Shown in pieces: positions 1 through 10,289 of a stretch of DNA of 64,000 bases. Every line of letters starts with the position of its first letter. The first letter of the stretch is position 1. The stretch lies in contig JAECYW010000018.1 of the NCBI GenBank assembly GCA_023014335.1, forward strand, positions 620,001-684,000, read 5' to 3'. Made by a program: the position numbers and the translations under genes. Below the pieces are notes generated by a model, which saw only the letters and a list, made by a program, of their open reading frames with translations, searched no databases and was not told the DNA's origin. This DNA is from Galerina marginata (taxonomy: Eukaryota > Basidiomycota > Agaricomycetes > Agaricales > Galerinaceae).

Positions 1-3000
1 TTATTATCGTGCATGGTTAACTTTCGATGGCTCTGGCTTTTCCGAATTGGGCCTATGAGAGGCGGCGCTTCCCGCCTAGCTGTCCCGATCTAGTTCAGTT
101 GCTTGCTCGCTGGTGTCCCTACGAAGCATTCCTGCCATAAAAAGGAAAAAAATTGAGCTGCCGCATACCAAGGGGCTGAGGTGCGATTCGGGCTCGGAAG
201 CTCAAACAGAAAACAAGGTTGGCTGGGGTCAAGGTACTGAGTACTGAGCAGGAGAGTTTAAATATCGTAAAAATCAAAATTGAATAAAATTTCAAATGGG
301 AAAGGTGATTACTGAAAATATAATGGCGACAATACGAACAATGGAGTGTGGTGCATGGGGGAACCGACAAAAGCCGTCGTTGCTTAGCAGAGGCCTTTTG
401 AAATCGCCCCCGGGAAGACGACGACGGGCAATGTGGCTGTGTCCGGCACGGAAGTAAGCGGTCGAGCGCCTATTGCGAGCGATTGCGCAGAATCAATGAA
501 ATCCAGCGTTGGAACGTGAAGAGCGCGACGACGCCTATTACAAAGGATGATTTTATTTTTTATTTGACCCCCCCCCCCCCCCCCCTTGTGGGAATCACAG
601 TGAGATAGTACGTTAGTCTGCCAGGCTTCGACTACTGTAGGGCACTTAGCAGGTGATCCTTCTACTTCGGCACTTGAGATGATTGTTTCATAAGATCTAA
701 ACTGATTGATTGCAACGCCTTTGAAGTCAACAACAATTACTGGGTTGGTTATACATTCAGGACGAGCCTCACATCAATGAGACGGTTAGATAGGTTGACT
801 GATCTCTCAGGATTGTTGTCGCTATCTCGACGCGCATTATCGTGCTTGTCAGAACAATCTTGCCTTTCTTTCAATGCAAAATTGAGGTCTGATTTATTCA
901 ATACCGCCATACATTACTTTCAAGGCTTGAGCTCAGTTATTGAAGTATTGTTGTCGGATGAGTTTTAAACTATCTGTAAGGCTGGGTAAGTGCAAGTTAC
1001 GACTGGTATATGATCGGGTGACCATTCACTTTTCTACAAGAACTGTCATATCTGTCACGTCCGAGTCCACAGTATTTAATCTCAATGCGGATAAAGCAAC
1101 CTTAGAGCAAGTATTTATACTCGGGTAAAGGTGCATGAGCAGCCATCTGAGTTGTAGTCTGAGAACCGTGTGAGACGATGGTCGGGACAGTCGCATACAG
1201 GTCACATACCCCGGGATGAGGTGCGGCCCGAGTGGCCAAGCCAATTGTCGCCGTCGTCACGAACGATGACGGTGCGAATTGATCGCTGCTCCTCACGACA
1301 TCTCGAAAGTTTGATCTCCTATGTCCATTTGGACATGTTCCACACTTTTGGGAGCGGTTTCCGAAATGTTCTTCTCCATAAGGTCTTCTTGTAAATTTAT
1401 GCATAATTTATGCGACGCCTCCCATCTGAGCAGACTGCACAGCCTCCAACTCTCGCATTTTGCTTCGTCATGCATAATTCTGGCTTAGAGCATATTGTGT
1501 ATAATGGATTTACTCTCATTAGAATCAAATTATTCACAATAATAGGGACATTGCCTGCAAGATCACACGCAATGTTGTAAATGAACTGTCTGTTGACGAT
1601 TAGGTCAGAGTATATTAAAACCATGGCCGTTTATTTTTCGTAGTCTTGCGCCAGGCGGTCGTAAATGGTTCTTGATGCATATCTTTCTCCTGAAAATCGA
1701 GTCGAGACATACAGGAGGTATAACAGGCTGGAAAAATTTATTACCCATATGTTTGCGAGAGAATAGGCTAACGGAGAGCTCAATATTAAAGTCCATTGCA
1801 AGTTTTGAGCTCCGCAGCCTAGATAGTTTGAAGATCGTTAAATATCCCGCGACAGAACTGTAGACACAGAACTGTAGACAGCAATACAGTCAGAAGGATA
1901 TGCCGATTTGAGAGGAAAATTTACCAGACCGAAGCGAGGGATTTATTCATGAGTAAATTACAAGAGTTCTTGGAGTTCCAAACCTCCATATAGTCGTCAT
2001 CGGGACCGTAGCGAATTCTCCACACTTCCAAATCCTTAGGGAACTAAGTTATAAGCCCACATGTCAGTTTTCGGAGTCACGTTAGATCAGGAAAGAATTC
2101 ACCGCTTCACGAATAGGTATATCGACACTGGACTCCATTGCGAGGCGAAAGAGAAGTTGCGAAGACGAAGGAAGCTAAATGTTGAAGACGAAAAGTACAG
2201 TGACGATTTATCCGGGGTCAATATGAAGGAAAGGTAATCAATGAGTCATTCGTCCCGAGTTGTGCCTTTCAGTATCCTCTATCGCCACAGCTTCCAGCAG
2301 CCGCCAATGCTACCTGTACAGTCATTGGATCGGAGGAGAATGTGCCACTGAGCGCCTAACTATGTCAATGCCCAGTACATACCGAGCACCAGAATATCTG
2401 TTGACTTGTTGTCTTTGTCAGAACTAAGGTGGCATTTCCAATGCCACTTCACGCTGTATCAAATGGCAAGTCAATAAGTAATTAGTAAACTAGTAGAGAA
2501 GCGTGTTAGGCAATAAAACAAGGGGATGGCGGATTGTGGAAAATGTACCAACACTCACTAATTTTTTTCAGGCCAGCGCGGGACCCCCCCCTCCCCTCCT
2601 TCTAAAAAATGTATGTTTTCCAGGAAAAAATCGATTCTCTCCGTGGTTTTGGTTGTTCAAACCATAAATTATGTCCAAATCCTTTATACCTTCCCCACCA
2701 CAAACTTTCTGTGCCGTTCCAGCCCGAAGGTGTTTATTTTTCTCCCCATTCTGCCCGTCATCTACGTACTCGAATGTCATATAAATCTTTTCTCGACATC
2801 TTCTTTGTCCTTTCTGACTGTCAGAGACTCTTTTGGTGCCAATCCCATCTTCTGGCGAGGACACGAGCCCTTGAAGTTGAAGTTGCACGAACCTCAAGCA
2901 ACTGATTTTGAGACAAGATGAGTATGTAAGACTATTTTTTTTTCGGCCTGTGGCCCGACCACCCCCCTCTCCCACCCTATGTTTGGGATCAATGTTCCAC

Positions 3001-3255
3001 CCCCTTGCAATAAAAGAGTTTGGAAAGAGTTCGAGAACCCGACAAGCCGCTGTGCTTATGTAACCTGATCACGGGAGTCGGGTTCTTCGACGTTGGACTC
3101 ATACGCCTTCAATTTTTTGCCCATGTTTCCTCCAATAACAATGTACCATGAACAAAAATCGGATTGCAGCATTGGAATCAGGGTATCTAGCAGTGTGCAA
3201 GTAAGTAAACACGATTCTGTCAAGCTTCTCCCGCATGGTTTCAAAGAATCTGAAT
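1..3255. other. No supportable gene; AT-rich intergenic stretch
   Basis: No reading frame here shows a recognisable domain or a consistent set of splice sites. Visible landmarks are a run of 18 C at 568-585, a short tandem repeat of the ACAGAACTGTAGACA type at about 1853-1880, and two T-run/C-run blocks near 2560-2600 and 2935-2980 that resemble each other in direct orientation. The open frames between these blocks are antisense to each other and composition-driven, so I do not call them genes. Confidence 0.6.
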
Positions 3256-5529
3256 TCACGTTTCCAACCGCACCTCGCCACGTAGCTCACGCACCGCCAT
3301 CTGTATGTGCGCACTAACTTGAGCATCTCCTCTCTCTGGGATCCTAAGCGTCAAATCTATCCGTCCAGCTTCATTCGTATTCACCAAGAAAGTGCCGCTG
3401 AGGTTGTCGGACAGGGTGAGGTAGGCAACGATACGGTGTCGCCCATCCCTCTTTACTGCCAAGGTGAGCGTCCCGTTTATTGGTTCTCGACATATGATAA
3501 TCTCTTCAACCGCCACGTCCTTCGGAACGATAGCCCACGTGAAAAAATCATAGGATGACTGCAAGTTCTGTTTGTAGAACGGAATTTTCACGACCACCAT
3601 TCTCGCCTTCGCGCGTTGTTCAACTGGTACCTTCTCCAGGTAGGCTGTAGCAGCACTTTTCACCGTCCAAAACATAAACCCTTCAAAGCCAGGAATCTCT
3701 CCATAGACTGCTTTTGCTGAAAATGCAGTCATCGCAGCTCCTAGATCGCCGTCCAACTCAATGCTTTCGTCAATCTTCGACCCCAACACTAGTTTCATCC
3801 CTGTCATCCGAACCTCCTCGCCACCGTCGTTCCATTCTGTCGGAAGGCTTACATGGTCCAACGAATAAATCAAGTGAGACACCGTATCTGCCCGCCCCGT
3901 GAAGATAGGCGCGCCAGGGAACTCAGCTTGGTTCGTAGCATTCAGCTGCGGTTGCTCACTGGCGTAAGCGCAGAAAATTTCGGCGGGTGTGCTTATTCCC
4001 CCTTTTGTATCTGGCACGAAATCATAAATGACAACTCCTTGCTCCCGGAGTGCCTTGACCGCCTTCCTCAGCGCCGTTGGGAAGTCGTCTTCTCGGTCAT
4101 ATGCGTATCTGATGTTGCACATAGAGGCCCAGCACGCTACGAGGTCGGCTTCGTGCTTTGCTTTCCGTTTGCCGGAGGCGAAAGCGGAGAGGAGGAGGAT
4201 GAGGCGTGCGCGCGTACGTGCTAGATCGTTTGAACGGCCCAATGATGCGATGTTTGGGCCAGGAGCGTCCCCTGTTCCAGAAGAACGCCGGGCAGAAGGG
4301 GGAATGCTACGCACGCCGAGTAGGTGGCTGACGCCAAAATGGGGGAAGTTTGCCTGGAACGACACCTCCTTCGCGTCAATCTCCTCATACGAAAGAAACA
4401 GATCTTCGTCTGGAAAAAGGGCTTTGATGGAATTAAACAACGGTGGGATCTTCCCGCGAGAAAGGCCTTCTCCGAGATTGATATCCGCGTACTGATGCTG
4501 CAGGATTTTGTAGCGGCTGATGAGCATCGCTGCCCCTAAAACGAGACTCTTGAGGTTGAAGCACGTTCCGCCTTTTGCCCCTCCCTCGACGGCGACTTCC
4601 AGATCAGCTGCTAAAGCCCACTCCTGGAACGTCCATGCTCGACTCCAGTATACAAACTGGTATATGTGTTCCCCGAGGCGCTTGAGGTTCTCCAGGAAGA
4701 GCTGACAAACCGTCGTCAAAGCCTTGATTCTTTCCCCGCTAGCAGGGACCTCGATTGTGAAGTCTGCATTGTCAATAAAGTGTTGATGATGATAAAGAAT
4801 AACCTTCGCGTGTCCCTCAATCTCTTTCAAAAGCTCATACGCAATCTGGTCGGAGGCAGGGAGGAGCACGGAGACACACGTCGCACTTTTGTAGATTCTT
4901 CCCATAATCGCGACGTGTGCTGATACATCCTGCCTGTCAAACTGGTTGATCGAGAGCGCGTCGAGCCAGATCGTGTTCCCCCGCCCGCCCAGTTCCATCA
5001 GGTTTCGGAACCGCTGAGCGCTGACCATGGGGACTCGGGTAACGTGCCCACATTGAAGGCAAGGGATAGTCAGTGGCGTCTCGGGGAGCTCGCCCCAGAC
5101 GTACGACATCGTCTTGTACGGTGGACCGTCAGATTTCGGTACACCGGCAATGATGGTAATGCTTCCAGTGCCGCTTTGGAGTTGAACAACGTACTCGCCC
5201 GCGCACTGGCGACATTTCTCAAAGGACAGGTTGTCGGAGTGCACTTGTGGTCTATCACCACCATCCGCGCCCTCAGAGGGATTGGGGGTAATAGTAGAGG
5301 GAAGTGGAACCGGTAGTTCTGTTGCACAAGCCCTCGACAGACTCCGCAGCATCATGTATTGGGTACCGTCCATGAGGAGGTCGGACTGCTCAGGTCGCTC
5401 TCCGGCGCTGTAGGCATTTCCAATCTGGCTCAGAAGGCCCGCTCCTCGATCTGTGATTGTCGGGTAATCAAATATCGGGTCGAGGGCGAACGTCCTCGAC
5501 GCAGGTAGGGGAGCCCGAGAGGTCGACAT
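3256..5529 (-). CDS. HET-domain protein (heterokaryon-incompatibility type), intact
   Basis: Single-exon 757-aa protein. The N-terminal ~135 residues contain a CRQCAGEY segment. The HET domain follows at about residues 138-300, with the family signatures YKTMSYVWGE (138-147), NTIWLDALSINQFD (185-198) and RAWTFQEWALA (~290-300). HET domains occur in fungal allorecognition and regulated cell-death proteins; the role of this one is unknown. The ~450-residue C-terminal part is not recognised. A close paralog with several frameshifts lies at 57926-60200 and confirms the reading frame and the start (MSTSR here, MSTAR there). No introns are needed. I am sure of the domain and not of any self/non-self function. 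Confidence 0.9.
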   Translation of the reverse strand: MSTSRAPLPASRTFALDPIFDYPTITDRGAGLLSQIGNAYSAGERPEQSDLLMDGTQYMMLRSLSRACATELPVPLPSTITPNPSEGADGGDRPQVHSDNLSFEKCRQCAGEYVVQLQSGTGSITIIAGVPKSDGPPYKTMSYVWGELPETPLTIPCLQCGHVTRVPMVSAQRFRNLMELGGRGNTIWLDALSINQFDRQDVSAHVAIMGRIYKSATCVSVLLPASDQIAYELLKEIEGHAKVILYHHQHFIDNADFTIEVPASGERIKALTTVCQLFLENLKRLGEHIYQFVYWSRAWTFQEWALAADLEVAVEGGAKGGTCFNLKSLVLGAAMLISRYKILQHQYADINLGEGLSRGKIPPLFNSIKALFPDEDLFLSYEEIDAKEVSFQANFPHFGVSHLLGVRSIPPSARRSSGTGDAPGPNIASLGRSNDLARTRARLILLLSAFASGKRKAKHEADLVACWASMCNIRYAYDREDDFPTALRKAVKALREQGVVIYDFVPDTKGGISTPAEIFCAYASEQPQLNATNQAEFPGAPIFTGRADTVSHLIYSLDHVSLPTEWNDGGEEVRMTGMKLVLGSKIDESIELDGDLGAAMTAFSAKAVYGEIPGFEGFMFWTVKSAATAYLEKVPVEQRAKARMVVVKIPFYKQNLQSSYDFFTWAIVPKDVAVEEIIICREPINGTLTLAVKRDGRHRIVAYLTLSDNLSGTFLVNTNEAGRIDLTLRIPERGDAQVSAHIQMAVRELRGEVRLET

Positions 5530-6250
5530 GTCGGTTATGGTAGGAACTTGAAGATAATGGGAGGAAGATGTAAAGGCGCTGCCCGCTCATGTCAGAGTTG
5601 ACTATATGTAACTAACTTAGACTGTAGTAGGGTGCTGGCGCTGCAAGCGGTGCAAATCCTCGCCGTCGAACCATAAAAGTGCATGATATCTGGACCCCAT
5701 GACTACGGGATCTCGTCGATTAACGTTTTAACTCCTCTCAGCCTCCCACACGGCCAGGAGACACAGTGCTAATATGGATAAATGAAGAAACCGGCAGAGC
5801 TGATTTTCCTTAATAGTCTTGAATGTAAACCCCGAGAGAGAACAGGAAGTAAAGAAAAGGTCAACAATAAGCGCGACTCATAAAATGGAAAGGTCGCACT
5901 GACGCCAGTTTTCATGAAGTTCCGTTCATTGCCTAAATGTTCACCAGTTCCTAGCAATAGTGTAGTGTTCGCCGAAGAAAGTCAGGTCTCGTCACGGCCG
6001 TTCTACATATCTTCTCGATTTTCTTTTTCGCCGTATTTCGCTCGGATAGCTAGCCATCCAAGATCCTCAGCGGCAAGGTGGTCAATCTCTGGTTTGAGGA
6101 GACACCAAAAACTGTCTTTATTGTCGTGTTTTGTCTTCCCGCGAGCCCAAGGTTTCATAGAATAACGTAGTTCTAAGTTGGTGGTTGAAATCACCATATG
6201 GCTCGTTAAGACCAATACAATGGGAGGATGCGATAAGCCAGACCACTCGT
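5530..6250. other. Intergenic region between HET gene and kinase
   Basis: The 5' flank of the HET gene and the 3' flank of the kinase. It is AT-rich and has no frame with recognisable content. Confidence 0.5.
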
Positions 6251-7815
6251 CTAACAGCACATGTAGGCCGTCTCCAGCCATGGGTGTGCCTCCAGATCAC
6301 TGGCCGAAGACCGTTCCTCTGGGTTCAAGTGCAGACATGCGCGAATGAAGTTTGCTGCAGGAATAACTTCGGCTTCAGGAAGCCCATAGTTCATCATGGC
6401 CGTCTCGAGAGATACAGGGAGTAACTGATCAATTCGTAGAAGCTTTCCTGAACACGGTAAAATATCAATTGATCCGACGATGATGAAAATCCCAGAGAAA
6501 CTAGTACACTGACCGTCTTTGTCAAAGTATTCAGCACTCTTCGGTGACGCTGACAACAGAGTTCCGTTGAAAGTCTCGCCTGTTACCTCCATCATCTTGG
6601 CCAGATGATCGTCCTCAGTGCTCCAAGTCGAACCACTTTGTGGATTAAACAACCAATGGCCGGTAAGGAGCTCAAAAACCTACGTGGTATGGTTAGAGGG
6701 CCACGTAGGCTCGTCAGATAGCATGACGTGAACTTACCATACATCCAACTGACCAAATATCGACTTTGTTGTCGAAATTGGCCCCAAGTATGACCTCCGG
6801 GGCACGTAGGCCAGTAGCACCGATCATTCGCGTAGTAGGCTCCTTATCTGCCCATTGCGCTACAAGGTCCGTCTAAGCTCTAGTTTGATAATAATAAAAT
6901 AATAAGTGCTTACCACTTCCAAGATCGGCTAGGATAACAGAGTACAATTCCACATCGGTTGGGCGATCATTCCATTTGAAAGGATGACGAATCGGCTGGG
7001 AAAGAACAACGGGATACTTGACCCCGTGTAACTCAAATTCTCCGTTGAGGGAGACAGGACTGTTTTCCAAAATTTCCTGAATAGATTGTTGGGCTGTCCC
7101 TTCCATGAAGAGCACATTATCCGGCTTGACATCTGCGTAGTGTTTAGAAAATAAACTTAGTCCTTGCCAACCAAGCCGGTAAAACCACCAACCTGTATGT
7201 ATGATCTGTGCAGCATGTAGAGATACCAAGGCTTCGACAACCTGTAAAATGATAATTTTGACCATCTGCGATCCAAGCCGTTTCGAAGGCGCTGAGCGCC
7301 TGAAGCTACTGACATCGGTACTCAAGACAGGCATCACCAGGCAGAGATGTTGGCCGTGAGCTCCGTCTATCTCGAAGTCATCTAAGAGATGAGGTAGTTT
7401 CTGTATACCTTTCAACTCGTTGATGGCCTTCGAAATTTCTAATTCGAGTAGAAGGCCTTTACGATGGAGCGTGGTTGCATAAGCCGTCAGTATTTTTACG
7501 GCATAGTACTGTGGCGTTTCCGGCGCTCTAGAAGCACAGCGATGAATATGACGAGGATGAGGATCTACGGACTTACTGGGAATCTGAGACGAGCCAAGTG
7601 GAGGAGTACTGGCCTCGTCCAAGTTTTCTCATAATTTTGTATCGACCATTGTTCAGCAACAAACCAGGACGACCAGGAAAAAACCCGCAACCTTGTTCAG
7701 AGGGCCGATCGAGCAGTTCTTCAAGAAATCGGGTCATGTCCGGTTTTGGAATGACTGAGGCTACAGACGCGGAGGAAGAAACAAAGTTGTTAAAGAGATG
7801 AAATGTCCTTTGCAT
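6251..7815 (-). CDS. SRPK-like serine/threonine kinase with an apparent 1-bp frameshift
   Basis: Six exons read on the minus strand: 7577-7815, 7193-7527, 6914-7132, 6738-6859, 6514-6680 and 6251-6447. Visible kinase motifs are the glycine loop LGRGQYSSTWL, the lysine in YYAVKIL, the catalytic loop IIHTDVKPDN (HTD-KPDN wording typical of SRPK kinases), ILADLGSA in place of DFG, and RAPEVILG. SRPKs phosphorylate SR splicing factors; that substrate is inferred from family only. The first four exons join in frame. In exon 5, VFELLTG and the following HWLFNP lie in different frames because of GGG where GG would keep the frame (about 6659-6662). The gene is therefore either recently inactivated or carries a sequence error. 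The start at 7815 gives a short N-terminal region ahead of the kinase core, as usual for small fungal SRPKs. Confidence 0.82.
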
Positions 7816-7859
7816 AGTATAGGGCGACGAACGTGGTGATAGTTAAAAGCAAGTAGTGA

Positions 7860-8094
7860 TGGGATAGGCCTATCAGACCTACCCTGGCAGCTCGGGTCTG
7901 GCGAGGCTCGGAGGCGCGTCGAGCAGGCGCGCGGTCAGGCAAGCACGCAGTGGTGGTCAGGACCAAGCAAGGATGTCCTCGTCACAGGACCGCGCGGCGT
8001 CTACATGCGGAAAGGCTGTGCTACTGATCGTATCTAGTCTAGCTATCTAATCTAATCCGGGCTCGGGCAGCTCGGCCCAGAGCTCACTACTACA
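7860..8094 (-). repeat. 3' LTR of gag-only retroelement
   Basis: 235 bp, beginning TG and ending CA, and identical by eye to the copy at 9644-9878. The element is read on the minus strand, so this is its 3' LTR. GTGA at 7856-7859 matches GTGA at 9879-9882, a 4-bp target duplication. It becomes 5 bp (AGTGA) if the shared terminal A is assigned to the flank. Confidence 0.93.
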
Positions 8095-8161
8095 TGTGCC
8101 CACCCACACAAAATGCAACGTCCTCGTTGCATCACAAAAGACCTGTCTACGAAAGCCTAAA

Positions 8162-9415
8162 TCACGATCTAGAAAGGGAATGAGACCAACCCAATGTCCG
8201 CAAGACACGGCTAAGCTCGAAAAGGCGGGGATCACGATCCCAATCCAAAGCTGGTGGAAGAAACGAGGGCGGGTACGAACGAGGCAGTGGTGGAGACAAA
8301 TGCGGATAACGTCGGGATGATGATCTCGGAGTATATGTGTTGGTGTTCGAGAATGGAACATGGTCAGGTAGGGTTGATCGATGTCGAGCTGTTTTGAAAT
8401 GTCGTTGATTTCGATGTCGTAGGGTACCAAAAGGCTTGTTGTTCGAACGAAGGCCCGATAAATCGCGTGGAGGTTTGATAAGGGGGATAATAGGAAGGGA
8501 CGCGGAATCGTCAGCCCAACTGAGTTTCGGTGACGATGTGGGAACAGGGATGGGAATTGGGATTAAAGTTGGCAAAATAGGTGCAGGAGAAAGTAAAAGT
8601 GAAGGCGGTGGTAAGGGTAAAAGGGTTGGAAATATGGATGGGCTGGTTTGGGAGCCAGTTTCGGAAGTGTGAGGTAGTGGAATATTAACTGCTGTCGGAG
8701 TGAAAAAGGTTTCGTCATCGGGAGGTAAGTCAACTTGGACAGCGACGTCAATCTGCAGTTTCCGAAGTGTTTCTTGGTGTTTACAAAGGTCGTGAACCGC
8801 GGAAGTACGACCAAGCTCAAAAGCGTTGACGTACTCCTCATCGCAGTGCTCGCGAGCACCTTCCAATACGTCTGCGATGGCCTCCTCGTGTGTAGCGGTG
8901 AGTTTCTCGCTGGCATCTGTGAACCCTTTCTTGAAGCCGTCTTCAGATCCACGTCGGTAGGAATCTTTGAGCATCTTGTCGAAGTCGATTTTAGTCATAT
9001 GTATCATATTCGAGGTGGTAGTGGCCGGTGGTGGTGGTATGAGTTTCGGAATGTTAGGAGGGGCAGAAGAAAGAGTAGAAGGTGAAATGGAAGGGGTACG
9101 AGGTATGGATGGAATGGGTACGGAAACGGAGACAGTGGAAATTTGGGCGACGAGGCTGGCGGAAGAATTCGTACACCATCGCGACTCGAATTCGGGTTTG
9201 AGGAGATGCCACCGACGTTGAACATCGTCTGGTAGCGAGTTAAACCATCGTTTTGCGGGGGATTTACGGAATAGCCTGGTAGAAAAAAAATTGGCATTGT
9301 CGCGGCTGGTCATGTTTGGGTTCATATTAGTTTCGAGCACGGCTAGCCAGTCGGCTGCATCCTTGGCGGAACTGGATTCGCCAGTAAACATATAGGCTTG
9401 TCGGTATGTAGCCAT
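8162..9415 (-). CDS. Gag-like capsid protein of the LTR element
   Basis: 417-aa frame filling the interior of the element. Residues ~1-80 resemble the retrotransposon Gag capsid fold: WLAVLETNM, SPAKRWFNSLP and LKPEFESRW give the spaced-tryptophan pattern seen in Retrotrans_gag. The middle is acidic/alanine-rich with coiled-coil potential, followed by a proline/serine-rich stretch and a basic, arginine-rich C-terminus that may bind RNA in place of a zinc knuckle, since no CCHC is present. The frame is uninterrupted, which fits the recent insertion implied by the identical LTRs. By family it would assemble the particle; the assignment is by pattern only. Confidence 0.75.
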   Translation of the reverse strand: MATYRQAYMFTGESSSAKDAADWLAVLETNMNPNMTSRDNANFFSTRLFRKSPAKRWFNSLPDDVQRRWHLLKPEFESRWCTNSSASLVAQISTVSVSVPIPSIPRTPSISPSTLSSAPPNIPKLIPPPPATTTSNMIHMTKIDFDKMLKDSYRRGSEDGFKKGFTDASEKLTATHEEAIADVLEGAREHCDEEYVNAFELGRTSAVHDLCKHQETLRKLQIDVAVQVDLPPDDETFFTPTAVNIPLPHTSETGSQTSPSIFPTLLPLPPPSLLLSPAPILPTLIPIPIPVPTSSPKLSWADDSASLPIIPLIKPPRDLSGLRSNNKPFGTLRHRNQRHFKTARHRSTLPDHVPFSNTNTYTPRSSSRRYPHLSPPLPRSYPPSFLPPALDWDRDPRLFELSRVLRTLGWSHSLSRS

Positions 9416-9625
9416 AGCTGGGTCGGATGCGGGTGACAGGAAGTGTCAATGTTGTCAACGTCGGCGGAGACGGAAGTGGGTTTGGCAGTCGCGAAAAGTC
9501 GGGGCCAAGGTGCGAGAGGCCAAGTAGGGCTCGAGAAGTAAAGGTTTCGAAAAAAAAACAGTCCGCTGGCAATGTTGGTTCGAAAAAAAAGCTGGAGCTG
9601 GCTGGTCCGATGCGCAGAGTCGAAT

Positions 9626-9643
9626 CGCTCTGTTGTCACCAAA
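9626..9643 (-). other. Putative tRNA primer-binding site
   Basis: Two bases inside the 5' LTR (minus strand) the sequence reads TGGTGACAACAGAGCG, with the TGG expected for pairing to a tRNA 3' CCA end. The donor tRNA was not identified. Confidence 0.5.
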
Positions 9644-9878
9644 TGGGATAGGCCTATCAGACCTACCCTGGCAGCTCGGGTCTGGCGAGGCTCGGAGGCG
9701 CGTCGAGCAGGCGCGCGGTCAGGCAAGCACGCAGTGGTGGTCAGGACCAAGCAAGGATGTCCTCGTCACAGGACCGCGCGGCGTCTACATGCGGAAAGGC
9801 TGTGCTACTGATCGTATCTAGTCTAGCTATCTAATCTAATCCGGGCTCGGGCAGCTCGGCCCAGAGCTCACTACTACA
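9644..9878 (-). repeat. 5' LTR of gag-only retroelement
   Basis: 235 bp, identical by eye to 7860-8094. Read on the minus strand it begins TGTAGTAGTGAGC and ends CCCA. It should carry the element's promoter. Confidence 0.93.
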
Positions 9879-9949
9879 GTGAGAGCAGGAGTGCTCGCGC
9901 GCCCACATTTAGTGCCTTTGTTTGCTATTGTATTGGTTTAGACTCAGGG

Positions 9950-10150
9950 ATCGACGTGATATGGCTTTTTGTGTGCATCCATCCTTTGTCATTGTTTCGG
10001 ACCGGATGGGCGGGTGCGAGGGGAGGAAGGAAGGGTGGATGGACAGAAGCAAGGGGAGACGCGCACGGACCCGGCGCGCATGCATCAAGCAGGGTGTGTA
10101 TTTGCAGTTTGTGTGTATCTGCTGTTCTGGAATCCGTCAAGCTTGGTTCG
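9950..10150 (+). pseudogene. Fragment resembling the 3' end of the F-box-family gene
   Basis: The plus strand encodes HGPGAHASSRVC and the DNA between 10070 and 10130 matches the 3' end of the intact family gene at 38499-40148 (HGPGAWVSRVEQGVYPQF), including the CAAGCAGGGTGTGTAT-type stretch. No start or full domain remains, so this is debris. Confidence 0.45.
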
Positions 10151-10289
10151 ATGGCGTGGTGGGCGGGGCGAGAAGGGAAGAAAGGAACTGGGGGGAAACC
10201 AGAATTAAGTCGAACTTAAATGATAAAATTGTCTCGACACTTGGTTCGAACTTAGCCCAATGTATGTAACGGCAAAGGAATTATGTTGA

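Larger units (their letters stand above)
7860..9878 (-). mobile_element. Short LTR retroelement with gag only (TR-GAG-like), 2,019 bp
   Basis: Two identical 235-bp LTRs flank one gag-like frame, and no protease, reverse transcriptase, RNase H or integrase is present. Next to the 5' LTR (minus strand) is a primer-binding-like stretch starting TGGTGACAACAGAGCG (about 9626-9641), which begins with TGG, complementary to a tRNA CCA end. The purine-rich GTGTGGGTGGG before the 3' LTR (8098-8108) could be the polypurine tract. Such elements are non-autonomous and depend on pol enzymes from another retroelement. Identical LTRs imply recent insertion. A diverged LTR of the same kind lies near 48.7-48.8 kb. 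Confidence 0.9.

Noticed and set aside
2568..2975. 135-aa minus-strand open frame and two overlapping plus-strand frames
   Set aside because: All three cover the same bases with low-complexity ends from C-runs. No domain or splice structure.
8435..9651. Several plus-strand frames inside the LTR element
   Set aside because: Antisense to gag. Nothing like a second element gene.
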